DNA of 64,000 nt, taken from Providencia huaxiensis. GTDB lineage: Bacteria > Pseudomonadota > Gammaproteobacteria > Enterobacterales > Enterobacteriaceae. The notes beneath the pieces are model-generated. The model did not search any database and was not told the DNA's origin. It saw only the letters and a list, made by a program, of their open reading frames with translations. The position numbers and the translations under genes were made by a program. Location of the stretch: positions 496,001 to 560,000 of the forward strand of contig NZ_CP031123.2 of NCBI RefSeq assembly GCF_002843235.3, given 5' to 3'. Each line of letters opens with the position of its first letter. Position 1 is the stretch's first letter. Below are positions 48,061 to 56,979 of the stretch, one piece after another.

Positions 48061-49116
48061 ATGAATTATCAGAACGATGACGTCAGAATAAAACAAATTA
48101 AAGAATTATTACCACCAATTGCTCTGCTCGAAAAATTTCCAGCAACCGACAAAGCTGCGTTTACCGTTCATGAAGCACGCCTGGCAATCCACAATATTTT
48201 AGCCGGTAAAGATGACCGTTTAGTGGTCGTCATTGGCCCTTGCTCAATTCATGATACTAAAGCGGCTTTAGAGTACGCTGAGCGCTTGGGTAAATTACGT
48301 GAGGAATTAAAAGGCTCATTGGAAATCGTGATGCGTGTGTATTTTGAAAAGCCGCGCACAACAGTAGGCTGGAAAGGGCTAATTAATGACCCTAAAATGG
48401 ATTGTAGCTTTGATATTAATGAAGGTTTACGTATTGCACGTGAATTGCTGTTAACAATCAATAACCAAGGCTTACCGACTGCGGGTGAATTCTTAGATGT
48501 CATCAGCCCACAGTATGTGGCAGACTTGATGAGTTGGGGGGCAATCGGTGCTCGTACGACTGAATCACAAATTCACCGTGAGTTAGCGTCAGGCTTATCT
48601 TGCCCTGTCGGTTTTAAAAATGGTACTGATGGTACGATTAAAATTGCAATTGATGCAATTAATTCAGCACGTTCAGCTCATTGTTTCTTATCAGTAACTA
48701 AGTGGGGACATTCTGCTATTGTGAACACTAGCGGAAACCCAGATTGCCATATTATTTTACGTGGTGGTAAAGAGCCGAATTACAGTGCTAAGCATGTGCA
48801 AGAAGTACGTGAAGGGCTAGAGAAAGCAGGGCTTGTGCCGAGTATCATGATTGATTTTAGTCATGCGAATAGCTGTAAAAAATTCGAAAAACAGATGGAA
48901 GTGGCAACAGATGTTAGCGAGCAAATCAGTCAAGGTGACCGCTCAATTACAGGAATTATGATTGAAAGTAATCTTGTGGAAGGTAACCAAAATCTCGAAT
49001 CTGATGAGCCACTAGTTTACGGTAAAAGTGTGACAGATGCGTGTATCGGTTGGAGTGATACTGAAAAAGTGTTACGTCAATTATCGGATGCAGTGATTGC
49101 CCGCCGCAATCGATAA
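48061..49116 (+). CDS. aroG: 3-deoxy-7-phosphoheptulonate synthase, AroG type
   Basis: DAHP synthase, first step of the shikimate pathway (PEP plus erythrose-4-phosphate). 351 residues against 350 in E. coli AroG, the phenylalanine-sensitive isozyme, with the same N-terminus MNYQNDDVRIKQIKELLPP. Active-site segments are VVIGPCSIHD, EKPRTTVGWKGL, GARTTESQ and IMIDFSHANS. It follows pnuC and precedes gpmA in nearly the E. coli order (zitB is missing). Confidence 0.96.
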   Translation: MNYQNDDVRIKQIKELLPPIALLEKFPATDKAAFTVHEARLAIHNILAGKDDRLVVVIGPCSIHDTKAALEYAERLGKLREELKGSLEIVMRVYFEKPRTTVGWKGLINDPKMDCSFDINEGLRIARELLLTINNQGLPTAGEFLDVISPQYVADLMSWGAIGARTTESQIHRELASGLSCPVGFKNGTDGTIKIAIDAINSARSAHCFLSVTKWGHSAIVNTSGNPDCHIILRGGKEPNYSAKHVQEVREGLEKAGLVPSIMIDFSHANSCKKFEKQMEVATDVSEQISQGDRSITGIMIESNLVEGNQNLESDEPLVYGKSVTDACIGWSDTEKVLRQLSDAVIARRNR

Positions 49117-49128
49117 AACTTAGTTATA

Positions 49129-49174
49129 AAAAGCCAGTGATAGCGATGAAAGAACATCGTTAACTGGCTTTTTT
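49129..49174. terminator. terminator after aroG, possibly bidirectional
   Basis: AAAAGCCAGT/ACTGGCTTTT, with an inner arm CGATG/CATCG, ends in six T residues. The A-rich left side could serve the convergent gene at 49183-49923. Confidence 0.85.
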
Positions 49175-49182
49175 ATGGTATT

Positions 49183-49923
49183 TTATTTTTGAATTCTATT
49201 TAATAATTCTTCCAGCTTAGCTTGCTCTTCCGGTGTTGCATTCGCTGGCGTTGCCGTTAATTGCAGTACTTCATTATCGACTTGAACATCAAAGTGTACT
49301 TTGCCTTTCTCGCCTTTAACATATTTCACCTCTTTTAATGGAATACGATAGCAGTAGGCGAAAATATTTGGGCGAATATAGAAATATGAATCTTTAATCG
49401 CTAAATAGATACTGTCACTCGCTTTTTTGCCAAAGTAACCAAGGAAAATTGTGAAAACAAATAGAAACATCCCCAAGCTTTGGCTCAATATAATAAAAGT
49501 AACACTAATTAAACCAAGTGCAACGACTAAAATACGGTTATTGCGTTTGTTGAACTCAACGCGCTGGTCAAATTGAACATTTAATGAGGTATCAAATTGG
49601 TTTAGTTGATGGTAACGCCAACGGATCGCAGAGAAAATCATTCCCATGGTAAACACAATGGTGATTGGCATTAATGCGAGGCTACTTAATACCGCAAGAA
49701 CAATGGATAACCGAGGTTTATAAGTCATCACCATCATACTAATAATTTGTACTGGAAAGCTGACACAAGCAATGATCATTAAGGTTTTCATCAGTTCGGC
49801 ATTAGCTGCACCATTTGAACCATCAACGACTAATTCACCGCCTTGGATCATATACAGCAGAGAACCTAAAATACTGGCGCTAAGTACAAGACCAACCCAA
49901 ACATACATATTAAATTTGTTCAT
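49183..49923 (-). CDS. uncharacterised membrane protein with PH-like C-terminal part
   Basis: I do not recognise this gene. 246 residues with two pairs of hydrophobic segments (about 8-27 and 45-65, 72-95, then 130-165), a soluble connecting stretch (RWRYHQLNQFDTSLNVQFDQ), and a hydrophilic C-terminal half (about 170-246) reading DSIYLAIKDSYFYIRPNIFA and IPLKEVKYVKGEKGKVHFDV. The last part resembles bacterial PH-like domains that follow membrane helices; this is inference. It ends in a Glu/Ala-rich helix. It lies between aroG and gpmA, where E. coli has no such gene. Confidence 0.6.
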   Translation of the reverse strand: MNKFNMYVWVGLVLSASILGSLLYMIQGGELVVDGSNGAANAELMKTLMIIACVSFPVQIISMMVMTYKPRLSIVLAVLSSLALMPITIVFTMGMIFSAIRWRYHQLNQFDTSLNVQFDQRVEFNKRNNRILVVALGLISVTFIILSQSLGMFLFVFTIFLGYFGKKASDSIYLAIKDSYFYIRPNIFAYCYRIPLKEVKYVKGEKGKVHFDVQVDNEVLQLTATPANATPEEQAKLEELLNRIQK

Positions 49924-50030
49924 TTTATTGTTTTATCAACCTTTCAATCTATTTTCCCTATGATAGTCGGTTATTGTGATTTCTTACACCTTGAGTTAAT
50001 GAATTTTGCGGAAAAGAAAGATAATTATGA

Positions 50031-50061
50031 CAAAAAAAGGGCTAAGCTTTCGCTTAACCCT
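50031..50061 (-). terminator. terminator after gpmA
   Basis: The minus strand reads AGGGTTAAGCGAAAGCTTAGCCC followed by TTTTTTTG, an intrinsic terminator 24 bp after the gpmA stop. Confidence 0.85.
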
Positions 50062-50084
50062 CTATCGATAGCAATCGTAAATGC

Positions 50085-50837
50085 TTACTTCGCTTTACCT
50101 TGGTTTGCTACTGCAGCTTGTTTAGCTGCGATTTCATCTTGGTTACCTAAATAGTAACGTTTGATTGGCTTCATGTTTTCATCGAATTCATAAACCATTG
50201 GGACCGCAGTTGGGATATTCAGGTTCAGAATTTCATCTTCACCCATGTTATCCAAGTATTTAACTAAGGCACGTAAAGAGTTACCGTGAGCCGCAATGAT
50301 GACTTTTTCACCACTAGCAACGCGAGGCTTAATCACTTCTTCCCAATAAGGGACAACACGCTCGATAGTGGTTGCTAAGCTTTCAGTGACAGGCAGTTCT
50401 TTTTCTGACAGTTTCGCATAGCGAGGGTCATGGCCAGGGAAACGCTCATCATCTTTAGTCAGATCTGGAGGAGTGATGGCAAAACCACGACGCCATAATT
50501 TAACTTGTTCGTCACCGTATTTTGCAGCGGTTTCTGATTTGTCCAAACCTTGCAGTGCACCGTAATGGCGTTCGTTCAGTTTCCAGCTTTTTTCAACAGG
50601 TAACCATTGCTGTTCAACTTGATCAAGGATATTCCATAAAGTATGGATAGCGCGTTTCAGAACGGAAGTGTAAGCAAAATCAAAAACAAAACCTTCGTCT
50701 TTTAGCAGTTGGCCTGCAATTTTTGCTTCTTCGCGGCCTTTATCAGACAGTTCTACGTCAGTCCAACCTGTGAAGCGGTTCTCTTTGTTCCACTCACTTT
50801 CACCGTGTCTTACTAAAACCAGTTTAGTTACAGCCAT
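50085..50837 (-). CDS. gpmA: 2,3-bisphosphoglycerate-dependent phosphoglycerate mutase
   Basis: Interconverts 3- and 2-phosphoglycerate in glycolysis. 250 residues, as in E. coli, from ATG 50837 ([20 protein letters not shown]) with GGAG eight bases upstream. Phospho-His lies in LVRHGES near residue 11, a second His in [16 protein letters not shown], and Glu in [11 protein letters not shown]. Confidence 0.97.
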   Translation of the reverse strand: MAVTKLVLVRHGESEWNKENRFTGWTDVELSDKGREEAKIAGQLLKDEGFVFDFAYTSVLKRAIHTLWNILDQVEQQWLPVEKSWKLNERHYGALQGLDKSETAAKYGDEQVKLWRRGFAITPPDLTKDDERFPGHDPRYAKLSEKELPVTESLATTIERVVPYWEEVIKPRVASGEKVIIAAHGNSLRALVKYLDNMGEDEILNLNIPTAVPMVYEFDENMKPIKRYYLGNQDEIAAKQAAVANQGKAK

Positions 50838-51014
50838 AGCTAAAACTCCTATCAGTACACTCAAATTAAAAATGAATTATTGCTGACCTACATTATAGGG
50901 ATAGTCAACTCGAACGCCAGTAGCAACTTACGTTTTATCTAAACCAAATCAAAAAAGTCACGATCAAAGAAATTTTCATGTGAAACTTAGTTTAAAATTC
51001 GTTGCCTTGCCTTT

Positions 51015-51845
51015 TTATTGACTCACCACCATTTTTACAGGATAAGTAAAAAATAACAGATGTCCCAAATTTAACCCGAAGTGAATCGATACAGCAAGCC
51101 ATAATTTACCACTCCACATCCAAGCTAGGCCATAAATCAAACCCGCTAACGTAGCAAAGAGAATTAACAGTGGTCCACCAGCAAAATGTACAGCACCAAA
51201 TAACAGCGAAGCAATCACTAATGCGAGGTATGGGGATTTTAACCAAAGGGTTAAACGTTGCTGTAAATATCCTCGAAATAGCGCTTCTTCCGCTAAGGAA
51301 ACAAAAAATAGATTACAGAGCACAAAGGCCGGTAGCCAACTAGGGAAATGCGATTCAAAGGCTAATCCACCGGCGGCAGTAGCGATTAACAATAAAAGTG
51401 GGACAGAAATAACCAGCAGTGCCCATTGAACTTTAGTTGCATGTTTGGCTGGCCGGCAGACAAATAACGTTGGTAAGCAGGCAAATAAAATAAAAGGGAC
51501 GAGTGCCTTATCAAAATTAAAATACATTGTGAAAGGGGCGCTATGCGCGCCTACGGAAACTTTATCGAGATATTTTAGGTTATTAAACCCGGGAAATAAG
51601 TGAATAAAGAGGCCAACTGCACAAACGAGTAAGGTGGTTTCACTGATAATTTTTATGGATAAATAGTGTTGGAAACGCAAACGAATAATGACAATTATTG
51701 TAATACCAACCAATAGCAGAACTGCTTGCCAATCAATAACCTGTGTAAGTGCTGCGGTAATAATTGTGCAAGCGAGTAAAAAAAGTGCAATTAAACGATG
51801 TGTTGCAAGCGCTGTAAGTGAAGAGGCTAACATTAACCAAGCCAT
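51015..51845 (-). CDS. CPBP-family intramembrane metalloprotease
   Basis: 276 residues, about eight membrane helices. The CPBP (CAAX protease and bacteriocin-processing) motifs are present: EEALFR with Glu186, Glu187 and Arg191, then FGAVHFAGG with His220, then HFGLNLGHLLFF near 258. The family cleaves peptides inside the membrane; bacterial members serve in bacteriocin immunity or unknown tasks. The start at 51845 lacks a strong ribosome site. No cargo peptide gene is seen next to it. Not present at this place in E. coli. Confidence 0.78.
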   Translation of the reverse strand: MAWLMLASSLTALATHRLIALFLLACTIITAALTQVIDWQAVLLLVGITIIVIIRLRFQHYLSIKIISETTLLVCAVGLFIHLFPGFNNLKYLDKVSVGAHSAPFTMYFNFDKALVPFILFACLPTLFVCRPAKHATKVQWALLVISVPLLLLIATAAGGLAFESHFPSWLPAFVLCNLFFVSLAEEALFRGYLQQRLTLWLKSPYLALVIASLLFGAVHFAGGPLLILFATLAGLIYGLAWMWSGKLWLAVSIHFGLNLGHLLFFTYPVKMVVSQ

Positions 51846-52050
51846 AAAGAATATCCATTAAGATGTTTAAATTATTAGAAGGGGCGCAGTGTAATGGTTT
51901 TGTGTGAATTTTCTAATTTAAAATAATCAACAAAATAATAAGTTAAGTAAAATCAATAGATTGTGTTCGTGTGATTTCGTCACTATTTATTAAACAGTAG
52001 ATTAAATTTGCCAATAGTTTTATCGCATCTATTGGCAAATAAGTTAAAAA

Positions 52051-53520
52051 TTAAAGCTCTTCAATATCGTAACGGTATTTACCCTTGTCAGGGACAAAAG
52101 TGAGCCGATGTGTAATACAAGCAGGGGCGTCTTCTTGATGATGGCTGACAAACAAGAGCTGTGTGTTACCTTGGCTTAGCATGACATCAATAAACCGCAG
52201 AACTAACAACCTATTAAGACCATCTAGACCTTGCAATGGCTCATCTAAGATCAGCATAGCAGGGTGTTTAACTAGCGCGCGAGCAATTAAAACTAAGCGT
52301 TGTTGCCCCCATGAAAGACTATGGAAAGGTTGTTGAGCTATTTGCGTTGAAAAACCTAACAAAGCTAACCATTCATACGCTAATTGTATTTGGCGGTCGG
52401 AAGGGGTTTGGTACAAGCCAATAGAATCATGAAAACCGGAAATGATGACATTGAGTACACTGGTGGCGACACGGTATTCTTGGTGAATGCTATTGCTGAC
52501 GTAACCAATATGGCGCTTGATATCCCATATGGTTTCTCCTGTTCCACGACGGTGACCAAATAACGTTAGGTCATTACTGTATCCCTGAGGGTGATCCCCT
52601 GTGATCAGGCTCAGTAACGTTGATTTTCCAGCCCCATTTTCACCGATAATTTGCCAGTGTTCGTTTGGGTTTACCTGCCAATTTAACCCGTGCAATATCG
52701 GTTCGTCATTGTAGCTAACGATACCATTTCTCAAAATAATACGGGGTGTCGTGTCATCCAGTTTTTCGTCTGTGGTGGGGTCCTCTGTTTCAGGGATGGA
52801 AAGCTGCTTAATTTTCTCGCTGTGTTGTAATTGCGTTATTAGCGTGTTAGCGAGTACTGACTCTCTATCTCCTGCCATCGTTAACTTGCAGTCAGCGACG
52901 ACACCGATGTTTTCAATAAAGTCTGGGAGCTCATCGAAGCGGTTTAGCACTAATACTAAAGTTAAGCCTTTTTCAGACAAACTTGATAGCAGCTCGCTAA
53001 GATGACTTCTGGAATAGACATCTAGGCCATCAAATGGCTCATCAAGGATTAGCAGGTCGGGGTTACCCATTAATGTTTGGCATAACAGTACCTTGCGAGT
53101 TTCTCCTGTGGAAAGGTACTTAAACCGACGAGACAGCAGGTCACTGATACCGAAGCGAGCGGCAAGCTCAAGGCAATATTCATTGTCTTTATGGTTAAAC
53201 TGGATGATTTCAGCGGCTGTATACCCTGTGTCATCTTCATCATCACTGAGCATATCTGTGTTATTGCGCTGCCATTCTTCATTGATGATTTTTTGTAATT
53301 GTTCAAATGATAGACGAACTGGAGAGGTGAATGTATTTTTTACAACGCCAGAAAGTGGGGGAAGTTCATTAGAAAGTACCCGAGCAAGTGAAGATTTACC
53401 GCTACCATTGGCACCAATAAAAGCCCAATTATCCCCTTTTTCGATATTAAGTTGTTGAATGTCTAAAGTTTGTATTTCGCTGAGCTTAAAGTTGCCATGT
53501 TGTATTGTTATTGTGCCCAT
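52051..53520 (-). CDS. modF: molybdate ABC transporter ATP-binding protein ModF
   Basis: Soluble protein with two ABC ATPase domains, cotranscribed with modE in E. coli; its exact role in molybdate metabolism is unclear. Domain 1: Walker A GANGSGKSSL, signature LSTGETRKVLL, Walker B LLILDEPFDGLD. Domain 2: Walker A GENGAGKSTL, signature LSWGQQRLVLI, Walker B MLILDEPLQGLD. 489 residues against 490 in E. coli. Start ATG 53520 after GGAAG; a TTG one codon earlier is possible. Confidence 0.94.
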   Translation of the reverse strand: MGTITIQHGNFKLSEIQTLDIQQLNIEKGDNWAFIGANGSGKSSLARVLSNELPPLSGVVKNTFTSPVRLSFEQLQKIINEEWQRNNTDMLSDDEDDTGYTAAEIIQFNHKDNEYCLELAARFGISDLLSRRFKYLSTGETRKVLLCQTLMGNPDLLILDEPFDGLDVYSRSHLSELLSSLSEKGLTLVLVLNRFDELPDFIENIGVVADCKLTMAGDRESVLANTLITQLQHSEKIKQLSIPETEDPTTDEKLDDTTPRIILRNGIVSYNDEPILHGLNWQVNPNEHWQIIGENGAGKSTLLSLITGDHPQGYSNDLTLFGHRRGTGETIWDIKRHIGYVSNSIHQEYRVATSVLNVIISGFHDSIGLYQTPSDRQIQLAYEWLALLGFSTQIAQQPFHSLSWGQQRLVLIARALVKHPAMLILDEPLQGLDGLNRLLVLRFIDVMLSQGNTQLLFVSHHQEDAPACITHRLTFVPDKGKYRYDIEEL

Positions 53521-53664
53521 CAAGCTTCCTTATCATGATTATTTACCTTGTCATCTATCACAAATAATCAGGATTGAAGATAAAGTCAACAGCTGAACAG
53601 CATGGTAAGAGAAAAAAGGTGAATGCTTACTCACTTATGATAGCAAGTAAGCTTAGTTAGCACA

Positions 53665-54453
53665 CTAACAGAGGGTGGCGATAATCACTTGGTCCGCATT
53701 GAATAATGCGGTAACGCTATTATTCACTTTCAATGATTGACTATCAATCTCACTGTTTGGCATGGTTGAACATAACGTTTCACCGCCTGTAAGTGTCACA
53801 ATGACTTCACTGTTCTCATTACCTCGCTCTAACGTGGTAATTTTCCCTTCAAGATGGTTATCAAAGCCAGTTGGGGCGGGTTGTTTAGTAACTTTTACCC
53901 AAGGCGCTTTAATCAATGCGAGCACTTCTTTACCTTCAGTTAACCCTAAACGGTTAGCACTTTGCTCTGTTAGTGCTGCATTAATCACTGTACTGTTGTC
54001 TGATAAGCGAATTTGCACATGTTGCTGAACTTGCATGTGGTCACGGGAAATTAAAGTACCAAAAAATTGGTTACGAGCACTGGTTTGCAATGAAAACCGT
54101 GAAATAGCTGCTAATAAGCTGTCTAAAGGGAGATTGTCTTCTTTTAGAACATCAAAGGCTTTTTGTTGGATTTGTGCTAATAAATCATACAGTTGAAGTA
54201 ATCTTTCACCGTAGTGTGTGAGTGTTGTACCGCCACCGCCTTTACCCCCTGTTGCTCTATCAACAAGGATATCATCAGTGAGTTGATTCATTTCATTGAT
54301 GGCATCCCAAGCACTTTTATAGCTGATCCCAGCAAGTTTAGCCCCTTGGCTGATAGAGCCTGTCGCTTTAATTTGTTTGAGTAGCGCGATACGGCGAGGA
54401 TCAGCAAATAAACTGCCCTGTAGTTTCAGTGTGAGTAAAATTTCGGCCTGCAT
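53665..54453 (-). CDS. modE: molybdate-dependent transcriptional regulator ModE
   Basis: Represses modABC and activates molybdoenzyme genes when bound to molybdate. 262 residues, as in E. coli, from ATG 54453 with GGGAGG six bases before. N-terminal winged helix-turn-helix (SISQGAKLAGISYKSAWDAI, about 30-50) with the RATGGKGGGG segment, and C-terminal tandem Mop/TOBE domains (ARNQFFGTLISRD and LIKAPWVKVT). Upstream of modF, divergent from acrZ. Confidence 0.97.
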   Translation of the reverse strand: MQAEILLTLKLQGSLFADPRRIALLKQIKATGSISQGAKLAGISYKSAWDAINEMNQLTDDILVDRATGGKGGGGTTLTHYGERLLQLYDLLAQIQQKAFDVLKEDNLPLDSLLAAISRFSLQTSARNQFFGTLISRDHMQVQQHVQIRLSDNSTVINAALTEQSANRLGLTEGKEVLALIKAPWVKVTKQPAPTGFDNHLEGKITTLERGNENSEVIVTLTGGETLCSTMPNSEIDSQSLKVNNSVTALFNADQVIIATLC

Positions 54454-54671
54454 AAATTCCTCCCTTCCGGTGTGGCTGGTGATGACAGACGTAAAAAGCA
54501 CGTTTAGTATGTCGTTAGTATAATATTTTGTCTAAAATAGTCTCCATTATAACGTAATTGTGCGTTATTATTTTGATTTGATTTATACTCAATGTATTGA
54601 GAGTCAAGTTTTCCCTCGTCAGCGTATCTTGTAGGCTGGTGGGTACAGTATCACTGAAGAGGTTTTTTCCT

Positions 54672-54824
54672 ATGTTAGAACTAATTAAAAGTCTGGGTTT
54701 TGCCCTGATGATGGTTCCAGTTGTTATGTTTTTGATCATGGGTTTGATCTATGGTTTGGGCGCGTTCTTTAACTTACTGTCTAAAGCACACGTACCTCAT
54801 CATCATAATACTGAGAATAAGTAA
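54672..54824 (+). CDS. acrZ: AcrZ, small AcrAB-TolC pump accessory protein
   Basis: 50 residues with one membrane helix, reading [20 protein letters not shown] then [15 protein letters not shown]. coli AcrZ (49 residues) shares the pattern, including MVPVVM and LGLIYGLG. AcrZ binds AcrB and alters its substrate range. The His-rich tail ([10 protein letters not shown]) differs from E. coli. It lies between modE and modA as in E. coli, but here a further gene separates it from modA. Confidence 0.93.
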   Translation: MLELIKSLGFALMMVPVVMFLIMGLIYGLGAFFNLLSKAHVPHHHNTENK

Positions 54825-54854
54825 CGCTTAGCGAATACTATTCGAATTAATTAT

Positions 54855-54892
54855 AGACCCCTTGATGGTAAATGCTGTCAGGGGGTTTTTCT
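54855..54892 (+). terminator. terminator after acrZ
   Basis: GACCCCTTGA and TCAGGGGGT form a stem with a loop of about 13 bases, followed by TTTTTCTTTTT. It overlaps the 3' end of the convergent gene at 54878-55903, whose last codons are read from the T-run. Confidence 0.8.
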
Positions 54893-55903
54893 TTTTGGTT
54901 TTAGGCTATCTAGGTAGCTAGAATATAATTGCCTGCGCTTTTGAATATTAAATTGTTGTTGTTCTTCACTGGTTTTCTCTGAAAAAGAGGATTGGAACTG
55001 CATTAGGGCTTCAATGGGGTCCGTTGGTGTCTGTTCTGTAAGTTCTTTGATTGCTTGATGAACAAAAAGCCCACATCCATTAGGGACATATTGTTGAATA
55101 TTCTTTTCAATATAATGAATTTTTTTTGCTCCAGCTAATTCAGCTGCTTGCGCAATTTTCTGTTTAGCCTCCGAGTCGAGCTCGTAAAAAGAATTAAAAA
55201 CCATCCCCTTTATCTCATTTTTTACCTCATCTTGGTAAAGCACAAATAAGACCCAATGGTTATTATTAATATTGACAGGAAATAGTTCCAGTTGGCTAAG
55301 AGGTTGTTGGCTTATAATTTTCTGAGAAATTATGTCATATAATAGGTTTTCATTATTTTGCATGAGGCCAATAGGGCTATTAACCGTTAACATTGTCGAG
55401 GATCCCGTTTCTCTCTTATCGGTAGAGCCAATTTCATCGCTTGTTATCATCCGGTTATTACCCCAGAGATCTGATTCATGACCTAACACTGGTGGTAGGT
55501 TTTGCGCAAATAAATGGGTTAATTCGATTTTATCGTCGAGTTTTTCTAGGGTTGAGCCAATGATATACAACAGTTTAGAAGGGTGTTTAAAAGCCTCTCT
55601 ATGGTGTTTGGATTGATACAGAACCTGACTGGTTTTTTGTATTTCTTTATCGATTCCTTTTACCGCGGAACGTTTTCCACTAAATAAATCAAATAGGATG
55701 TTTTCTGCATTTTTTCCTGCAGAGTCTTGCCTAAGAGCAATGTTATGCAATAAATCAATACTCTCTAAGTTTCCATCACTCGCCGATTTTGCTAAAGAAT
55801 CTAAGGTTTCAGGTGCTATTTCTTTATCAAATAACCCATTAAATTGTTCAATTGTTAACTCAGCCATAAGGTGAGTCGTTAGTTTTGTCGAAAACGTCCC
55901 CAT
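54878..55903 (-). CDS. putative CE-clan cysteine protease / deubiquitinase-like effector candidate
   Basis: 341 residues, not a known member of the mod locus. The N-terminal 130 residues look all-helical (LTIEQFNGLFDKEIAPETLD). The C-terminal half has the order of CE-clan proteases: His216 in VNINNNHWVLFVLY, Asn237 in GMVFNSFYEL, Gln270/271 in KNIQQYVPNGCG, and Cys277 in NGCGLFVHQAIKEL. Size, domain order and Cys position recall SseL/ElaD-type deubiquitinases (peptidase C79) of enterobacteria. No signal peptide is seen. ATG 55903 has AGGT eight bases upstream; ATG 55867 has none. The Lys-rich tail KPKRKTP comes from the acrZ terminator. Substrate and secretion are unknown. Confidence 0.65.
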   Translation of the reverse strand: MGTFSTKLTTHLMAELTIEQFNGLFDKEIAPETLDSLAKSASDGNLESIDLLHNIALRQDSAGKNAENILFDLFSGKRSAVKGIDKEIQKTSQVLYQSKHHREAFKHPSKLLYIIGSTLEKLDDKIELTHLFAQNLPPVLGHESDLWGNNRMITSDEIGSTDKRETGSSTMLTVNSPIGLMQNNENLLYDIISQKIISQQPLSQLELFPVNINNNHWVLFVLYQDEVKNEIKGMVFNSFYELDSEAKQKIAQAAELAGAKKIHYIEKNIQQYVPNGCGLFVHQAIKELTEQTPTDPIEALMQFQSSFSEKTSEEQQQFNIQKRRQLYSSYLDSLKPKRKTP

Positions 55904-56177
55904 ATAATTACCTTTGCTATGTCGTTTGTAAAAGTAGAATGAAATACTGAAATATGCACAATTTGTGCCGATAAAATTACAAAGGAAATAAATTGTTCTC
56001 TACATAAAAACGATTTTACAGTTGGGGGATTTTTCATCGCTCGTGGAGTTTTAGGGAAAACATGCAACAAAATTGCATCATTTCTTGAGCCAGCACACTT
56101 TTATACGTAGTTTGACTTTAAGTTATCGCTGTGTCCTGTTATATATAGCGTGTTGATTAATACTATGGTGAATTAAA
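55904..56177. other. intergenic region upstream of modA
   Basis: 274 bp between the start of the protease-like gene (minus) and modA (plus), so it should hold divergent promoters. A ModE-like operator lies at 56125-56152. No gene seen. Confidence 0.5.
56125..56152 (+). promoter_or_regulatory. ModE operator candidate upstream of modA
   Basis: ATCGCTGTGTC-N6-TATATAGCGTG fits the two half-sites of the ModE consensus (ATCGCTATATA, 6-7 bp, TATATAACGAT) with about three mismatches per half. It lies 25 bp before the modA start, fitting repression by molybdate-ModE. Confidence 0.6.
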
Positions 56178-56954
56178 ATGAAAAAAGGTTTGGTATCACT
56201 TCTTGCTGGCGCAACATTGACATTAACTCTGGCTAGCAATAGCTTTGCAGCTGATAAAATTACGGTTTTTGCAGCGGCTTCTTTGACGAATGTATTGAAT
56301 GAAATTTCAGAGCAGTATAAAAAAGACACGAAAGTTGAAGTTGTTGCTTCTTATGCGTCTTCTTCAACTTTGGCTCGTCAAATTGAGCAAGGCGCACCCG
56401 CTAACTTGTTCATTTCTGCTGATCAACAATGGATGGATTACGCCATCGATAAAAAGTTGATGGTGGAAGATACGCGCTATACATTATTAGGTAATGAATT
56501 GGTGTTAATCGCACCGAAAGATGCAAAAATCGATAAAGTTGAAATTAATAAACAAACTGATTGGAAAAAACTGTTAGATGGTGGCCGTTTAGCCGTTGGT
56601 GACCCTGATCATGTTCCTGTTGGTATCTATGCGAAAGAGGCATTAAGCAACTTAGGTGCATGGGAAACGGTTGACCCGCTGTTAGCACGTACGAATAACG
56701 TGCGTAGCGGTATGGCATTAGTTGAACGCCAAGAAGCCCCTTTAGGGATTGTTTATGGTTCTGATGCTGTCGCTAGCCAAAAAGTGAAAGTCGTTGGTGT
56801 TTTCCCAGCAGATACCCATAAACCTGTTGAATACCCAATGGCGATTGTTAAAGATCAAGATAACCAAGCAACGCGTGATTATTATGAATACTTAAAAACC
56901 CCAGCGGCTTCAGAAGTATTCAAACGTTACGGTTTTGAACCTCGTACTCAATAA
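56178..56954 (+). CDS. modA: molybdate-binding periplasmic protein ModA
   Basis: Solute-binding protein of the molybdate ABC importer. 258 residues against 257 in E. coli. Signal peptide MKKGLVSLLAGATLTLTLAS with cleavage near SFAADK. Oxyanion-binding parts are VFAAASLTNVLNE, YASSSTLARQIEQGAPAN and the hinge GDPDHVPVGIYAKEAL. First gene of modABC. Confidence 0.97.
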   Translation: MKKGLVSLLAGATLTLTLASNSFAADKITVFAAASLTNVLNEISEQYKKDTKVEVVASYASSSTLARQIEQGAPANLFISADQQWMDYAIDKKLMVEDTRYTLLGNELVLIAPKDAKIDKVEINKQTDWKKLLDGGRLAVGDPDHVPVGIYAKEALSNLGAWETVDPLLARTNNVRSGMALVERQEAPLGIVYGSDAVASQKVKVVGVFPADTHKPVEYPMAIVKDQDNQATRDYYEYLKTPAASEVFKRYGFEPRTQ

Positions 56955-56979
56955 ACGTTAAGAGAGCATTTTTTTGCAG

